From the NCBI GenBank assembly GCA_963772955.1, contig CAVYZF010000003.1, positions 186,001 through 250,000 on the forward strand: a DNA stretch of 64,000 nt, in the 5' to 3' direction. Shown piece by piece: positions 30,878 through 38,615 of the stretch. Under the pieces are notes generated by a model that made no database searches, was not told the DNA's origin, and saw only the letters and a list, made by a program, of their open reading frames with translations. The position numbers and the translations under genes were made by a program. This stretch comes from Gp6-AA40 sp963772955 (GTDB taxonomy: Bacteria > Acidobacteriota > Vicinamibacteria > Vicinamibacterales > UBA2999). Each line of letters starts with the position of its first letter. Positions within the stretch are counted from its first letter, which is position 1.

Positions 30878-32296
30878 TCACTCCACCGTAAACGCCAGGT
30901 ACATCAGCGCGCCTCGGCGCTCCAGCTGGAGCACGAGCGGCGCGCCGGGCTTCGCGGAATCGACGGCCTGGCGCAGTGCCGCCAGATCCGAAATCCACTG
31001 GCCGTTGACGGCGTGGATCACGTCACCGGGCTGAAGACCGCCGTCGTCTGAATCGAGCGCGCCCGCGCTCGCAGAGGCCACGACGACGCCTGCCTTGGCC
31101 CGCAGCGGCAGGGACGCAGCCAGCTTCGGATCGAGCGTCGCGCCGAGGATCCCGAGACGCGGCACGATGTTCTCGCGCGGGTCGGTCAGCAGGGTCGCGG
31201 CCGACAGCGGGTCGGCGCGCTCCGCCACCGTGACGGTGACAGTGGTCGGCTGGTCACCACGGAGCACTTCCAGCCGCACCTGATCACCGACCGCGCGTCG
31301 ATACAGGTTGACGTGCAGCTGCCGGCCGTTCTCGATCGGCTTGCCATCGAGAGTCAGGACCAGGTCACCCACGCTCAACCCAGCTCGATCCGCAGGACTG
31401 CCGGGCGCAACATCGGCGAGCACGGCACCCTGCTCCCGCTTGAGGCCGAGCCCGGCAGCGAGAATCGGCGTCACGGTCTGCGCGCGCACGCCGATTTCTC
31501 CTCGACGCACGCGGCCACTGCGCTTGATCTGTTCGAAGACCGTCCGCACGATGTTGCTCGGCGCGGCGAAGCCCGGACCGGCGGTGGCGACACCGCCAGA
31601 CAGGATCAACGTGTTGATCCCGATCAGCCTGCCGCGGGCATCGACGAGTGGTCCTCCGCTGTTGCCCGGATTGATCGACGCATCGGTCTGGACGTAGACC
31701 ATCGGCGATTCGGGCTCGAGCTGACGCGCGACGGCGCTCACGATGCCGAGAGACACGGAATTCTGCAGGCCGAGCGGGCTGCCAAAGGCGAGGACCATCT
31801 GGCCGGCTCTCAACTCGTCGGAGTCTCCGAACGGCAGTGCCGCAAGCCCGCGTTCCTCCACGCGCAATACCGCGAGGTCGGTCTCATCATCGATGCCGAT
31901 CAGACGCGCCGGAGCGACTCGTGTCCGTCGCGCCAGCACTGACTGCCCGGATCGGGTCGTCGGGATCTCCACTCGGATGCGCGACGCGCCGCGAACGACG
32001 TGCGCGTTGGTCACGATGTAGCCTTCGGGATCGACAATGACCCCTGAGCCGCTCGCGCGCTGAGTGGTCACGAGACCCGATTGCTCGGTGACCACACCAG
32101 CGACGGGCGTCAAGCCGCTGGTGATCACCTGCACCACACTGGGGTCGACAGTACGAACAAGCGCCTCGATGGAGTCGTCGAAGTCTGCAAGCGAGGGAAT
32201 CCCCTTGGCAGGCGCTCGTTCCTGGCCGTACACCGGTGACATGAGCGCGAGCAGCGTGGCGACCACTCGCAACGAGGACGTGACGCACCCCTTCAT
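30878..32296 (-). CDS. HtrA/DegP-like trypsin protease with two PDZ domains
   Basis: 472 residues with signal peptide (about 1-25). Protease domain 45-270 with triad His99 (TNAHVV), Asp140 (DDETDLAVLR) and Ser213 (GNSGGPLV), and the oxyanion loop before it. PDZ1 about 275-365 (GAVLADVAPGSPADRAGLSVGDLVLTLDGKPIENGRQL) and PDZ2 about 385-470 (GVVVASASAGALDSDDGGLQPGDVIHAVNGQWI). It degrades or refolds damaged envelope proteins. The C-terminus ends LAFTVE. Unlike many HtrA genes it is not beside a two-component system. Divergent from the leader RNA/carrier gene (250 bp). Confidence 0.9.
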   Translation of the reverse strand: MKGCVTSSLRVVATLLALMSPVYGQERAPAKGIPSLADFDDSIEALVRTVDPSVVQVITSGLTPVAGVVTEQSGLVTTQRASGSGVIVDPEGYIVTNAHVVRGASRIRVEIPTTRSGQSVLARRTRVAPARLIGIDDETDLAVLRVEERGLAALPFGDSDELRAGQMVLAFGSPLGLQNSVSLGIVSAVARQLEPESPMVYVQTDASINPGNSGGPLVDARGRLIGINTLILSGGVATAGPGFAAPSNIVRTVFEQIKRSGRVRRGEIGVRAQTVTPILAAGLGLKREQGAVLADVAPGSPADRAGLSVGDLVLTLDGKPIENGRQLHVNLYRRAVGDQVRLEVLRGDQPTTVTVTVAERADPLSAATLLTDPRENIVPRLGILGATLDPKLAASLPLRAKAGVVVASASAGALDSDDGGLQPGDVIHAVNGQWISDLAALRQAVDSAKPGAPLVLQLERRGALMYLAFTVE

Positions 32297-32442
32297 CCCA
32301 ACCTCACTTGAACGTGCCTATTCTGGTCCGCCTCATGCAACCCGAAGCCCAGCCATCCGCCGCCCGGGTGATACGATGACGCTGCGCCGGATTGCCGCGC
32401 GGATACGCGTGAGCGGCCCGCTGCGACAGTTTTATGCTGCCG

Positions 32443-32536
32443 CTCGCTTGTGTTGAGGCTTTCAGCGAAGGCTCTCGGCAACATCCGTCGTGCCCATAAG
32501 GGAACCGACTTGCCCAACCGGACCAACACAAGCGAG
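32443..32536 (+). ncRNA. Structured leader RNA, candidate cis-regulatory element (three-way junction)
   Basis: P1 is a perfect 13-bp pairing of CTCGCTTGTGTTG (32443-32455) with CAACACAAGCGAG (32524-32536). Inside, P2 pairs 32458-32463 (GCTTTC) with 32467-32472 (GAAGGC). P3 pairs 32477-32481 (GGCAA) with 32510-32514 (TTGCC), continues 32487-32490 (GTCG) with 32506-32509 (CGAC) past a 5-nt bulge, and ends in CCC-ATAA-GGG. P1 ends 11 nt before the ATG at 32548, so pairing could mask the weak ribosome site. I match it to no riboswitch class I know. Confidence 0.5.
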
Positions 32537-32547
32537 TTCTCAGGTTA

Positions 32548-33642
32548 ATGGCATCTTCTCCCAGACCGACGCTCGATCCAGTTGTAATTACCGCGATGAT
32601 CTGTTCGGGCGCCGTCGGCGCCCAGTTCATCGCCGGCAAGGCAACCCGCGACGCACTGTACCTCGCACACCTGGATGTGACCACATTGCCGGCGATCGTG
32701 GTCGCGACGGCAGTGGTTTCGATACTGCTGGTCATGGCCAGTTCGCGCAGCCTGCGGTCCATCACCCCTGGTACCTTTGTCCCCGCAGCCTTTCTGCTCA
32801 GCGCGGCGTTGCTGCTCGGCTCGTGGCTGCTGCTCGGATGGTCGCCCCGGCTGGCCGCGCAACTCGTGTACCTTCAGATTTCCGGGCTGGGCCCGATGCT
32901 CGGGTCGGGCTTCTGGCTGATTGCTACTGAGCGATTCGATCCGCACACGGCTCGTTTGAACTTCGGACGCATTGCCGGCATCGGCACGATCAGCGGTCTC
33001 GTGGCGGCGCTCGTCACCGAACGAATCGGCGCGACCATCGGCATCAACGAGATGCTCCCGCTGCTCGCCGTGCTCAACGTGATCTGCGCGTGGCAGATTC
33101 GCAGCCTGGCGGGTCCGAAGGTCCTGACGATTCATGACAAGGCAATGGAGGTCGCCCCGGACCTCGCCGCGACATCGCCGCGCTCGGGCCTCCGTGTACT
33201 GGCGGGCGCGCCGTACCTGCAGGAACCTTGCAGCGCTCGTGCTTCTGGGCACGGTGTCTGCGGCCTTCATCGACTACGTCTTCAAAGTACAGGCGGTCGA
33301 GGCGTTTGGCCGGGGCGATCGCCTGCTGCAGTTCTTCGCGCTCTACTACGCAAGCGTCAGCCTTCTGGCTTTCGTCGTGCAGAGCGTGTCCGCCCAGCTC
33401 GTGCTGGAACGCCTCGGCCTCGCAGTCACCACGGCTACACCGTCGCTGGCCCTTGTCGTCGGCGGAATCGGCGCCCTGGTGTTTCCGGGACTGAGCGGCG
33501 CCCTCGCCGCCCGCGCCGGCGAATCCACGCTTCGCAGTTCCCTCTTCAAGACAGGGTACGAGATCTTCTTTACGCCGATCGCCTCGCACGACAAGCGAGC
33601 GGCCAAGTCGATCATCGACGTGGGATTCGATCGCCTCGGTGA
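32548..33642 (+). CDS. Carrier/HEAT protein, N-terminal membrane part (upstream frame of a frameshifted gene)
   Basis: The first ~225 residues are six membrane segments of an MFS/Tlc-like carrier: VITAMICSGAVGAQFIAGKATRDALYLAHL, TPGTFVPAAFLLSAALLLGSWLLLGW, FGRIAGIGTISGLVAALVTERIGA, MLPLLAVLNVICAWQIRSLAG. Sense ends at about 33221 (GAPYLQ); beyond it this frame is nonsense to 33642. Deleting the A at 33221 turns CTGCAGG into CTGCGG and joins the two frames as GAPYLRNLAALVLLGTVSAAF. The gene therefore spans 32548-34801 as one ~750-residue protein broken by one inserted base, either a true mutation or a base-calling error. A structured RNA leader precedes it. Confidence 0.72.
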   Translation: MASSPRPTLDPVVITAMICSGAVGAQFIAGKATRDALYLAHLDVTTLPAIVVATAVVSILLVMASSRSLRSITPGTFVPAAFLLSAALLLGSWLLLGWSPRLAAQLVYLQISGLGPMLGSGFWLIATERFDPHTARLNFGRIAGIGTISGLVAALVTERIGATIGINEMLPLLAVLNVICAWQIRSLAGPKVLTIHDKAMEVAPDLAATSPRSGLRVLAGAPYLQEPCSARASGHGVCGLHRLRLQSTGGRGVWPGRSPAAVLRALLRKRQPSGFRRAERVRPARAGTPRPRSHHGYTVAGPCRRRNRRPGVSGTERRPRRPRRRIHASQFPLQDRVRDLLYADRLARQASGQVDHRRGIRSPR

Positions 33643-34801
33643 CGCAGTGGGTGGCGGACTGATTCAGCTGCTGATCATGTTGCCGAGCGCATCGCAGTAC
33701 GCCGCACTGGTGGGGGCAGCCATCGGGTGCTCGGCGGTTGCTGTCGCTGTGGCGCAACGACTGAGTCGGGGATATATCCACACGCTCGAGCGCAGCCTGC
33801 TCGATCGCGCCGTGGAGCTCGAGTTGTCGGACGTCGGCGACATCACGACGAGAACGGTCATGATGCGGACGATTCGCGCGCCTCGGCCGAACCTGCCTCG
33901 ACCGACGGCCGAACAGGGGCCGCAGAGCGATACGCGACCCCAGGGCGAAACGACACGGATTCCGACGCCGGTCAACGACCCCGAACTGCGCGAGATTGTG
34001 GCACTGCGGTCGCGCAATCGCGACGCGGTGCTGCAGGTTCTGCGCGCAGAAGAAGGGCTGCCGGCCGCGCTCATTCCACATGTGATTCCACTACTCGCCT
34101 GGGATCCCGTCGCTGAGGACGCCGTTCGGGCGCTCCGGAAGGTTGCCGAAGAACGTGTCGGCGAGCTGGTCGATGCGCTCCTCGATCCGAACCAGCCGTT
34201 CGCGTCGCGTCGTCGTCTCGCGCGTGTGTTCTCCGTCTGCGTCTCGCAGCGCGCGATTGACGGCGTCCTGCTCGGCCTCGAGGATCTGCGATTCGAGGTC
34301 CGATTCCAATGTGGGCGATCGCTGGCCTCCATCCTCGAGAAGAACCCGCGCATCCGCATCGACAAGGAACGAATCTTCGACGTCGTCCGGCGCGAGGTCG
34401 CGGTCGGGCGCCCGGTGTGGGAGAGCCATCGCCTGCTCGACACGGTCGAGGCCGACGCGCGATCGTTCGTTGACGAGTTCCTGAAAGATCGTGCAGGGCA
34501 GAGCCTGGCTCATGTCTTCACGCTGCTCTCGCTGGTGCTGCCCACTGCCCCGTTGCAGATCGCGTATCGCGGTCTCCATACCGACGACCCGGGCCTGCGC
34601 GGCACGGCCCTCGAGTATCTCGAAGGCGTCCTGCCTCCCGACCTTCGCGATCGCCTCTGGCCGTTCCTGACCGACCGTCCGCGGAAGCAGAGCGACAGTC
34701 GCGCCCGCGACGAAATCCTCGCCGACCTGCTGCGCTCGAACGAGTCCATCATGCTCAACCTGGAGGAGTTGAGGCGCCGCACCGGAACCGGACCACCCTG
34801 A
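33134..34801 (+). CDS. Carrier/HEAT protein, second membrane half plus helical-repeat domain (downstream frame)
   Basis: True sequence begins at about 33222 (RNLAALVLLGTVSAAFIDYVFKVQAVEAFG). It adds membrane segments of the second half (LLQFFALYYASVSLLAFVVQSVSAQLVLERLGL, SLALVVGGIGALVFPG, IQLLIMLPSASQYAALVGAAIGCSAVAVAVAQ) and the FFTPIASHDKRAAKSIIDVGFDRLGDAVGGG loop typical of ATP/ADP-translocase-like carriers. From about 34000 the protein is a cytoplasmic stack of HEAT-like helices (PHVIPLLAWDPVAEDAVRALRKVAEERVGELVDALLD and following), without metal or catalytic motifs. Such carrier-HEAT fusions have no known function; neighbours (Ser/Thr kinase, NTP/NDP carrier) suggest a shared nucleotide or signal role. 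Confidence 0.7.
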   Translation: MTRQWRSPRTSPRHRRARASVYWRARRTCRNLAALVLLGTVSAAFIDYVFKVQAVEAFGRGDRLLQFFALYYASVSLLAFVVQSVSAQLVLERLGLAVTTATPSLALVVGGIGALVFPGLSGALAARAGESTLRSSLFKTGYEIFFTPIASHDKRAAKSIIDVGFDRLGDAVGGGLIQLLIMLPSASQYAALVGAAIGCSAVAVAVAQRLSRGYIHTLERSLLDRAVELELSDVGDITTRTVMMRTIRAPRPNLPRPTAEQGPQSDTRPQGETTRIPTPVNDPELREIVALRSRNRDAVLQVLRAEEGLPAALIPHVIPLLAWDPVAEDAVRALRKVAEERVGELVDALLDPNQPFASRRRLARVFSVCVSQRAIDGVLLGLEDLRFEVRFQCGRSLASILEKNPRIRIDKERIFDVVRREVAVGRPVWESHRLLDTVEADARSFVDEFLKDRAGQSLAHVFTLLSLVLPTAPLQIAYRGLHTDDPGLRGTALEYLEGVLPPDLRDRLWPFLTDRPRKQSDSRARDEILADLLRSNESIMLNLEELRRRTGTGPP

Positions 34802-34816
34802 GCGCAAAACTCATTC

Positions 34817-34844
34817 GGAGTTGGGCGTTTGGGAGTTGGGAGTT
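34817..34844. repeat. GGGAGTT heptamer array before the Ser/Thr kinase
   Basis: GGAGTTG, GGCGTTT, GGGAGTT, GGGAGTT in 7-bp register, 12 bp before the kinase ATG. It may also supply the purine-rich ribosome site. A reverse-complement relative lies at 62753-62780. Confidence 0.7.
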
Positions 34845-34856
34845 TATAGTGCCCAT

Positions 34857-36494
34857 ATGACCCCGCCACGGCAGGTGCTCGCCAGGCGAGAGGAGACCAT
34901 AACCTCCGATTCGCGGGACTCTGGTCGAACCACTCGCCTTCCGACGGAACTCCTGACGGAGCAGGTTACACGGCTCACGGTCTTTGCAACCGTCGCGGCC
35001 GTCCTCTGGTCGTTCGCGCTGCTTCTCGACATCGCCATCCTGCCTGCGCTCTCGGCCACCTGGGTCAGGAACTGGCGCATCATCCCGCTTGAAATCACCG
35101 GTGTCGTCGGCTCCGCCATCATTCGCTGGTATTTGAGCCGCGCGGAGACGACCGCCGAGCGCAAGAGCACCATCGGCTTCGCGATGATGCTGATGAACGG
35201 CGCGCTCATCGCCGCCGCGAATGCGTGGGCGATGCCCGCGCTCCCACCCGAGGCTCCGGAGATTGGGCGCCCGTCGTGGATCGCACTCCTGATTCTGATC
35301 TTCGCGATGATCGCGCCCGGCGCGCCCCGCAGGATGTTTTTCATGTCGATCATCGCGGCATCGTTCGATCCGCTGGCGTATCTGATCCTGTGGTTGGCGG
35401 GCGGGCAGGCGCCGACGTTCGTTCGGCTGTTCATCCTCTGCTGGCCGAGTTACGCGTGTGCCTTCGTCGTGGTCGTGCCTGCCAAGGTGCTCCATCGCAT
35501 GGGCCGCCGTCTGAAAGAAGCGCAGGAGCTTGGCAGCTACCAGCTGATCGAGAGGCTCGGGCACGGCGGCATGGGCGAGGTGTGGCGCGCGGAACATCGC
35601 CTGCTCGCACGCGATGCCGCGATCAAGCTGGTTCGTCCCGAGGTGCTGGGCGCGCGCAACGAACAGGAAGTGCAGTCGACGCTTCGCCGCTTCGAGCGCG
35701 AGGCGCAGGCCACCGCGGCGCTCAACTCGCCGCACACCATTCAAGTGTTCGACTTCGGCATCACGCAGGACGGCACGTTCTATTACGTGATGGAACTGCT
35801 CGCCGGGCGCGACCTGGAATCGCTCGTGCGCGAGTTCGGTCCTCTGCCGGCAGCGCGGACGATCTACCTTCTCCGCCAGGTCTGTCACTCCCTCGCGGAC
35901 GCGCACGCCCGCGGTCTCGTCCATCGCGACGTCAAGCCGGCCAACATCTACGTCTGCCGGATGGGTCTCGACTACGACTTTGCCAAGGTGTTGGACTTCG
36001 GCCTGGTGAAGATGAGAAATCGAGCCCGCGCTGATTCGTTGACCACGGCCGACCAGAGCACGACGGGGACGCCGGCATACATGGCGCCCGAATGCATTCT
36101 GGGAGACGTGGACGTGGACCGCCGTGCCGATGTCTATGCCCTGGGATGCGTGGCGTACTTTGCGCTCACGGGCACTCTCGTCTTCGAAGCCGAGAACTCG
36201 ATGCAGATGCTGATGCATCACCTGCACACGCAGCCGACGCGCCCATCCGAACGTTCCGAGCTGCCGATCCCACGACAACTCGACGATCTCGTCATGGCAT
36301 GTCTCCAGAAGGACCCGGCGTTGAGGCCACAGAACGCCGGCGAGCTTCTAGGCATGGCATACGGATGTCAATGCACTGAAAGCTGGGGACAGGAGGATGC
36401 CCGAACGTGGTGGAAGGCCCACCTGCCCAATCTCACTGGATCGTTAACAGTCGCGACACCAAGAGATAGCACGGAGCACGTCGTATCGGTGTAG
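34857..36494 (+). CDS. Ser/Thr protein kinase with N-terminal membrane domain
   Basis: About 545 residues starting MTPPRQVLARR. The N-terminal half (about 40-215) has six hydrophobic segments; the kinase domain follows at about 227-480: glycine loop GHGGMGEVW (235-243), AAIKL with Lys257, HRDVKPANI (356-364), DFGLVK (380-385) and GTPAYMAPE. All catalytic residues are present. The order is opposite to the usual PASTA-type kinases, where the kinase is N-terminal and cytoplasmic; here the sensor is the membrane part. It lies between two nucleotide-carrier-like genes. The upstream ATG at 34821 falls in a repeat array, so 34857 is preferred. Confidence 0.88.
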   Translation: MTPPRQVLARREETITSDSRDSGRTTRLPTELLTEQVTRLTVFATVAAVLWSFALLLDIAILPALSATWVRNWRIIPLEITGVVGSAIIRWYLSRAETTAERKSTIGFAMMLMNGALIAAANAWAMPALPPEAPEIGRPSWIALLILIFAMIAPGAPRRMFFMSIIAASFDPLAYLILWLAGGQAPTFVRLFILCWPSYACAFVVVVPAKVLHRMGRRLKEAQELGSYQLIERLGHGGMGEVWRAEHRLLARDAAIKLVRPEVLGARNEQEVQSTLRRFEREAQATAALNSPHTIQVFDFGITQDGTFYYVMELLAGRDLESLVREFGPLPAARTIYLLRQVCHSLADAHARGLVHRDVKPANIYVCRMGLDYDFAKVLDFGLVKMRNRARADSLTTADQSTTGTPAYMAPECILGDVDVDRRADVYALGCVAYFALTGTLVFEAENSMQMLMHHLHTQPTRPSERSELPIPRQLDDLVMACLQKDPALRPQNAGELLGMAYGCQCTESWGQEDARTWWKAHLPNLTGSLTVATPRDSTEHVVSV

Positions 36495-36505
36495 CATCGG
36501 AACCG

Positions 36506-37867
36506 ATGGCAAAGGGCTCGTCGTTTCCGACCGAACACAAGGGACCACTTGATCGCGCGTTGTCGCTCTTCACCGATGTTCGCGCCGGAGAAGGCGTGGG
36601 CGCCCTGCTGCTCGCGACCAACGTCTTCTATCTCCTTGCGTTCTACCAGGTCCTCAAGATCGTTCGTGATGCGCTCATCCTGAGCGAGTCCGGAGCGGTC
36701 GCCGCCAGCTACGCTTCAGCAGGAATGGCCGCGGTGCTCTTCGTTTTCGTACCGGCGTACGGAGCGATCGCATCGCGGGTGAATCGCGTCTGGCTGATCT
36801 CCGGAGTCACGATCTTCTTCGCGTCCCATCTCCTGATCTTCTACGCCCTCGGTTCTACCGGTATGCGCATCGGCGTGGCGTTCTACATCTGGGTCGGCGT
36901 GTTCAACATGGTGGCAGTCGCCCAGTTCTGGGCGTTTGCCAACGACCTCTACACGAACGAGCGCGGGAAGCGATTGTTCCCGTTGGTCGGCGTCGGCGCA
37001 TCACTGGGCGCGCTCGTCGGCGCGGGCCTCACGGCGTACTTCTTCAAAGGCATGGGCCCATACAGCCTGATGCTGATCGCGGCGTTCGGGCTGCTCGTGC
37101 CGGTCGCTCTGACGATCGTCGTCCACAGGCGCGAGGGCCATCGCAAGGACGCAAAGAAGGATGAAGCGGAGAAGCCGGTCGGCGGACCGGGCGGATTTAC
37201 GCTGGTCTTCCAGCAGCGCTACCTGCTCCTGATCGCCATGCTGGTGCTGGTCTACAACCTCGTGAACACGCTCGGCGGGTTCATGTTGAACACGGAGATC
37301 GAACAGGAGGCGACGCGCGTGGCCGCCGCCACCGCTGGAGCAAGCGAAGAACAAGTACGAACCATCAAGGCTGGTGTCAGCGGCACCCTGTCTGGCACCG
37401 TGGGGACCTACGTCAACCTGCTGGCCTTTGTGCTGCAGGCGTTCTTCATGTCGCGCATATTCAAGTATGCCGGCGTGCGCGGAGCGCTGTTCATCCTGCC
37501 GATCATCGCCGCCACGGGTTACACGTCGATCGCGCTGCTGCCCATACTGATGACCGTACAGTGGACGAAGATCTTCGAGAACAGCACGGACTATTCGATC
37601 CAGAACACCACGCGGCAGGCGCTCTTCCTTCCAACGAGCCGCGAGGCGAAGTACAAGGCCAAGCAGGCCATCGACTCGTTCTTCGTGCGCTTCGGCGACA
37701 TGTTGCAGGCCGGCGTCGTGTACCTCGGCGTCCAACTGGCGTTGAACATCCGCGGCTTTGCCATCGTGAACCTCGTTCTCATCGCTGTCTGGTTTCTCAT
37801 CGTCGTCGGCATCCGCCGCGAGCATCAGAAGTTGACCGGCGCGGAAGCCGTCGACGAAGCGGCCTGA
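36506..37867 (+). CDS. NTP/NDP exchange transporter (Tlc family)
   Basis: 453 residues, about twelve membrane segments. Tlc features: LLATNVFYLLAFYQVLKIVRDALILSESG, FWAFANDLYTNERGKRLFPLVGVGASLGALVGAG, LVNTLGGFMLNTEIEQEATRVAAATAG and the FENSTDYSIQNTTRQALFLPTSREAKYKAKQAIDSFFVRFGDMLQAG loop. The family exchanges ATP for ADP or other nucleotides and is best known from obligate intracellular bacteria and plastids. In a free-living bacterium the physiological direction is unclear. It starts 11 bp after the kinase stop and is likely co-transcribed with it; a weak hairpin at 37901-37918 follows. Confidence 0.85.
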   Translation: MAKGSSFPTEHKGPLDRALSLFTDVRAGEGVGALLLATNVFYLLAFYQVLKIVRDALILSESGAVAASYASAGMAAVLFVFVPAYGAIASRVNRVWLISGVTIFFASHLLIFYALGSTGMRIGVAFYIWVGVFNMVAVAQFWAFANDLYTNERGKRLFPLVGVGASLGALVGAGLTAYFFKGMGPYSLMLIAAFGLLVPVALTIVVHRREGHRKDAKKDEAEKPVGGPGGFTLVFQQRYLLLIAMLVLVYNLVNTLGGFMLNTEIEQEATRVAAATAGASEEQVRTIKAGVSGTLSGTVGTYVNLLAFVLQAFFMSRIFKYAGVRGALFILPIIAATGYTSIALLPILMTVQWTKIFENSTDYSIQNTTRQALFLPTSREAKYKAKQAIDSFFVRFGDMLQAGVVYLGVQLALNIRGFAIVNLVLIAVWFLIVVGIRREHQKLTGAEAVDEAA

Positions 37868-37900
37868 TTTCAATTCACCTGGACTGCTGATTCCCACCTT

Positions 37901-37918
37901 CCGAGGCTCTGTCCTCGG
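37901..37918 (+). terminator. Weak hairpin after the Tlc gene
   Basis: CCGAGG, loop CTCTGT, CCTCGG: a 6-bp stem without T-run, 34 bp after the stop. Could be a terminator remnant. Confidence 0.3.
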
Positions 37919-37921
37919 CGT

Positions 37922-37954
37922 GTTACGATTCCGTTACATTGTCGTTACACGCAA
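37922..37954 (+). promoter_or_regulatory. Triple Pho-box-like direct repeat
   Basis: GTTACGATTCC, GTTACATTGTC, GTTACACGCAA: three GTTAC units with an exact 11-bp period, the spacing of PhoB half-sites (7-bp repeats, 4-bp spacers). It lies about 40 bp before the DUF47-pit-phoB-phoR block. The match is to period and shape; the unit (GTTAC) differs from the E. coli CTGTCAT. Confidence 0.6.
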
Positions 37955-37994
37955 GCCCTGCGTGGTCTCCACTCGTAACTCTCACCGAGGTGAC

Positions 37995-38615
37995 ATGGCC
38001 CGTTTCAGCCTGATTCCGCGCGACGAGCGCTTCTTTGAGGATTTCGTCGGCATGGCCGAGGAGCTTCGTGGCGGCGCCCGGCTCCTCAAACAGATGCTCG
38101 CGGTCGAACCCCCGGACGTCTCGAAGGCAGACGCCATCAAGGACCTCGAGCACATCTGCGACGGCCGGACGCGAGCGATCATCGATCGGCTGAATCGCAC
38201 CTTCGTCACGCCGCTCGATCGCGAGGATATTCACGCGCTGGCGATTTCGCTCGACGACGTGATGGATGCGATCGATGCGACCGCAGCGGTCACGCGTCTT
38301 TACAAAATCACGCGCGTCAGGCCAGGCGCCCGTCGGTTGACTGAGATCATCGTCGACGCGACCGACCGTCTCTGCGAAGCGCTGGCGGTACTCGAGAAGA
38401 AACAGGGTGTCGTTGAACTGTGCGCACGCGTCGATCAGCTCGAGCGCGAAGCCGATCGCGTGCATCAGGACGCCATCGTCGCTCTCTTCGATGAAGAGCA
38501 CGATCCGATCGTCGTGATCAAATGGAAAGAGATTCTGGACTTCCTCGAAAACGCCACCGACCGATGTGAGGACGTCGCAAATCTGCTCGAGGGCGTGATC
38601 GTCAAGCACGGCTGA
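37995..38615 (+). CDS. DUF47 (PhoU-like) accessory protein of the phosphate transporter
   Basis: 206 residues, all-helical, starting MARFSLIPRDERFFEDFVGMAEELRGGARLLKQML, the standard opening of DUF47 proteins, then DHICDGRTRAII-like (here EHICDGRTRAIIDRLNRTFVTPLDREDIHALAISLDDVMDAIDATAA) and a late WKEILDFLENATDRCEDVANLLEGVIVKHG. DUF47 proteins accompany Pit transporters and adjust their activity, by analogy with PhoU. The start is chosen by a GAGGTGA site; the frame is open upstream over the Pho-box-like repeats. Its stop overlaps the pit ATG (TGATG), showing translational coupling. Confidence 0.9.
   Translation: MARFSLIPRDERFFEDFVGMAEELRGGARLLKQMLAVEPPDVSKADAIKDLEHICDGRTRAIIDRLNRTFVTPLDREDIHALAISLDDVMDAIDATAAVTRLYKITRVRPGARRLTEIIVDATDRLCEALAVLEKKQGVVELCARVDQLEREADRVHQDAIVALFDEEHDPIVVIKWKEILDFLENATDRCEDVANLLEGVIVKHG

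Noticed and set aside
34755..36278. 507-codon minus-strand frame opposite the kinase
   Set aside because: His/Arg/Gln-rich antisense shadow; the plus strand has every kinase motif.
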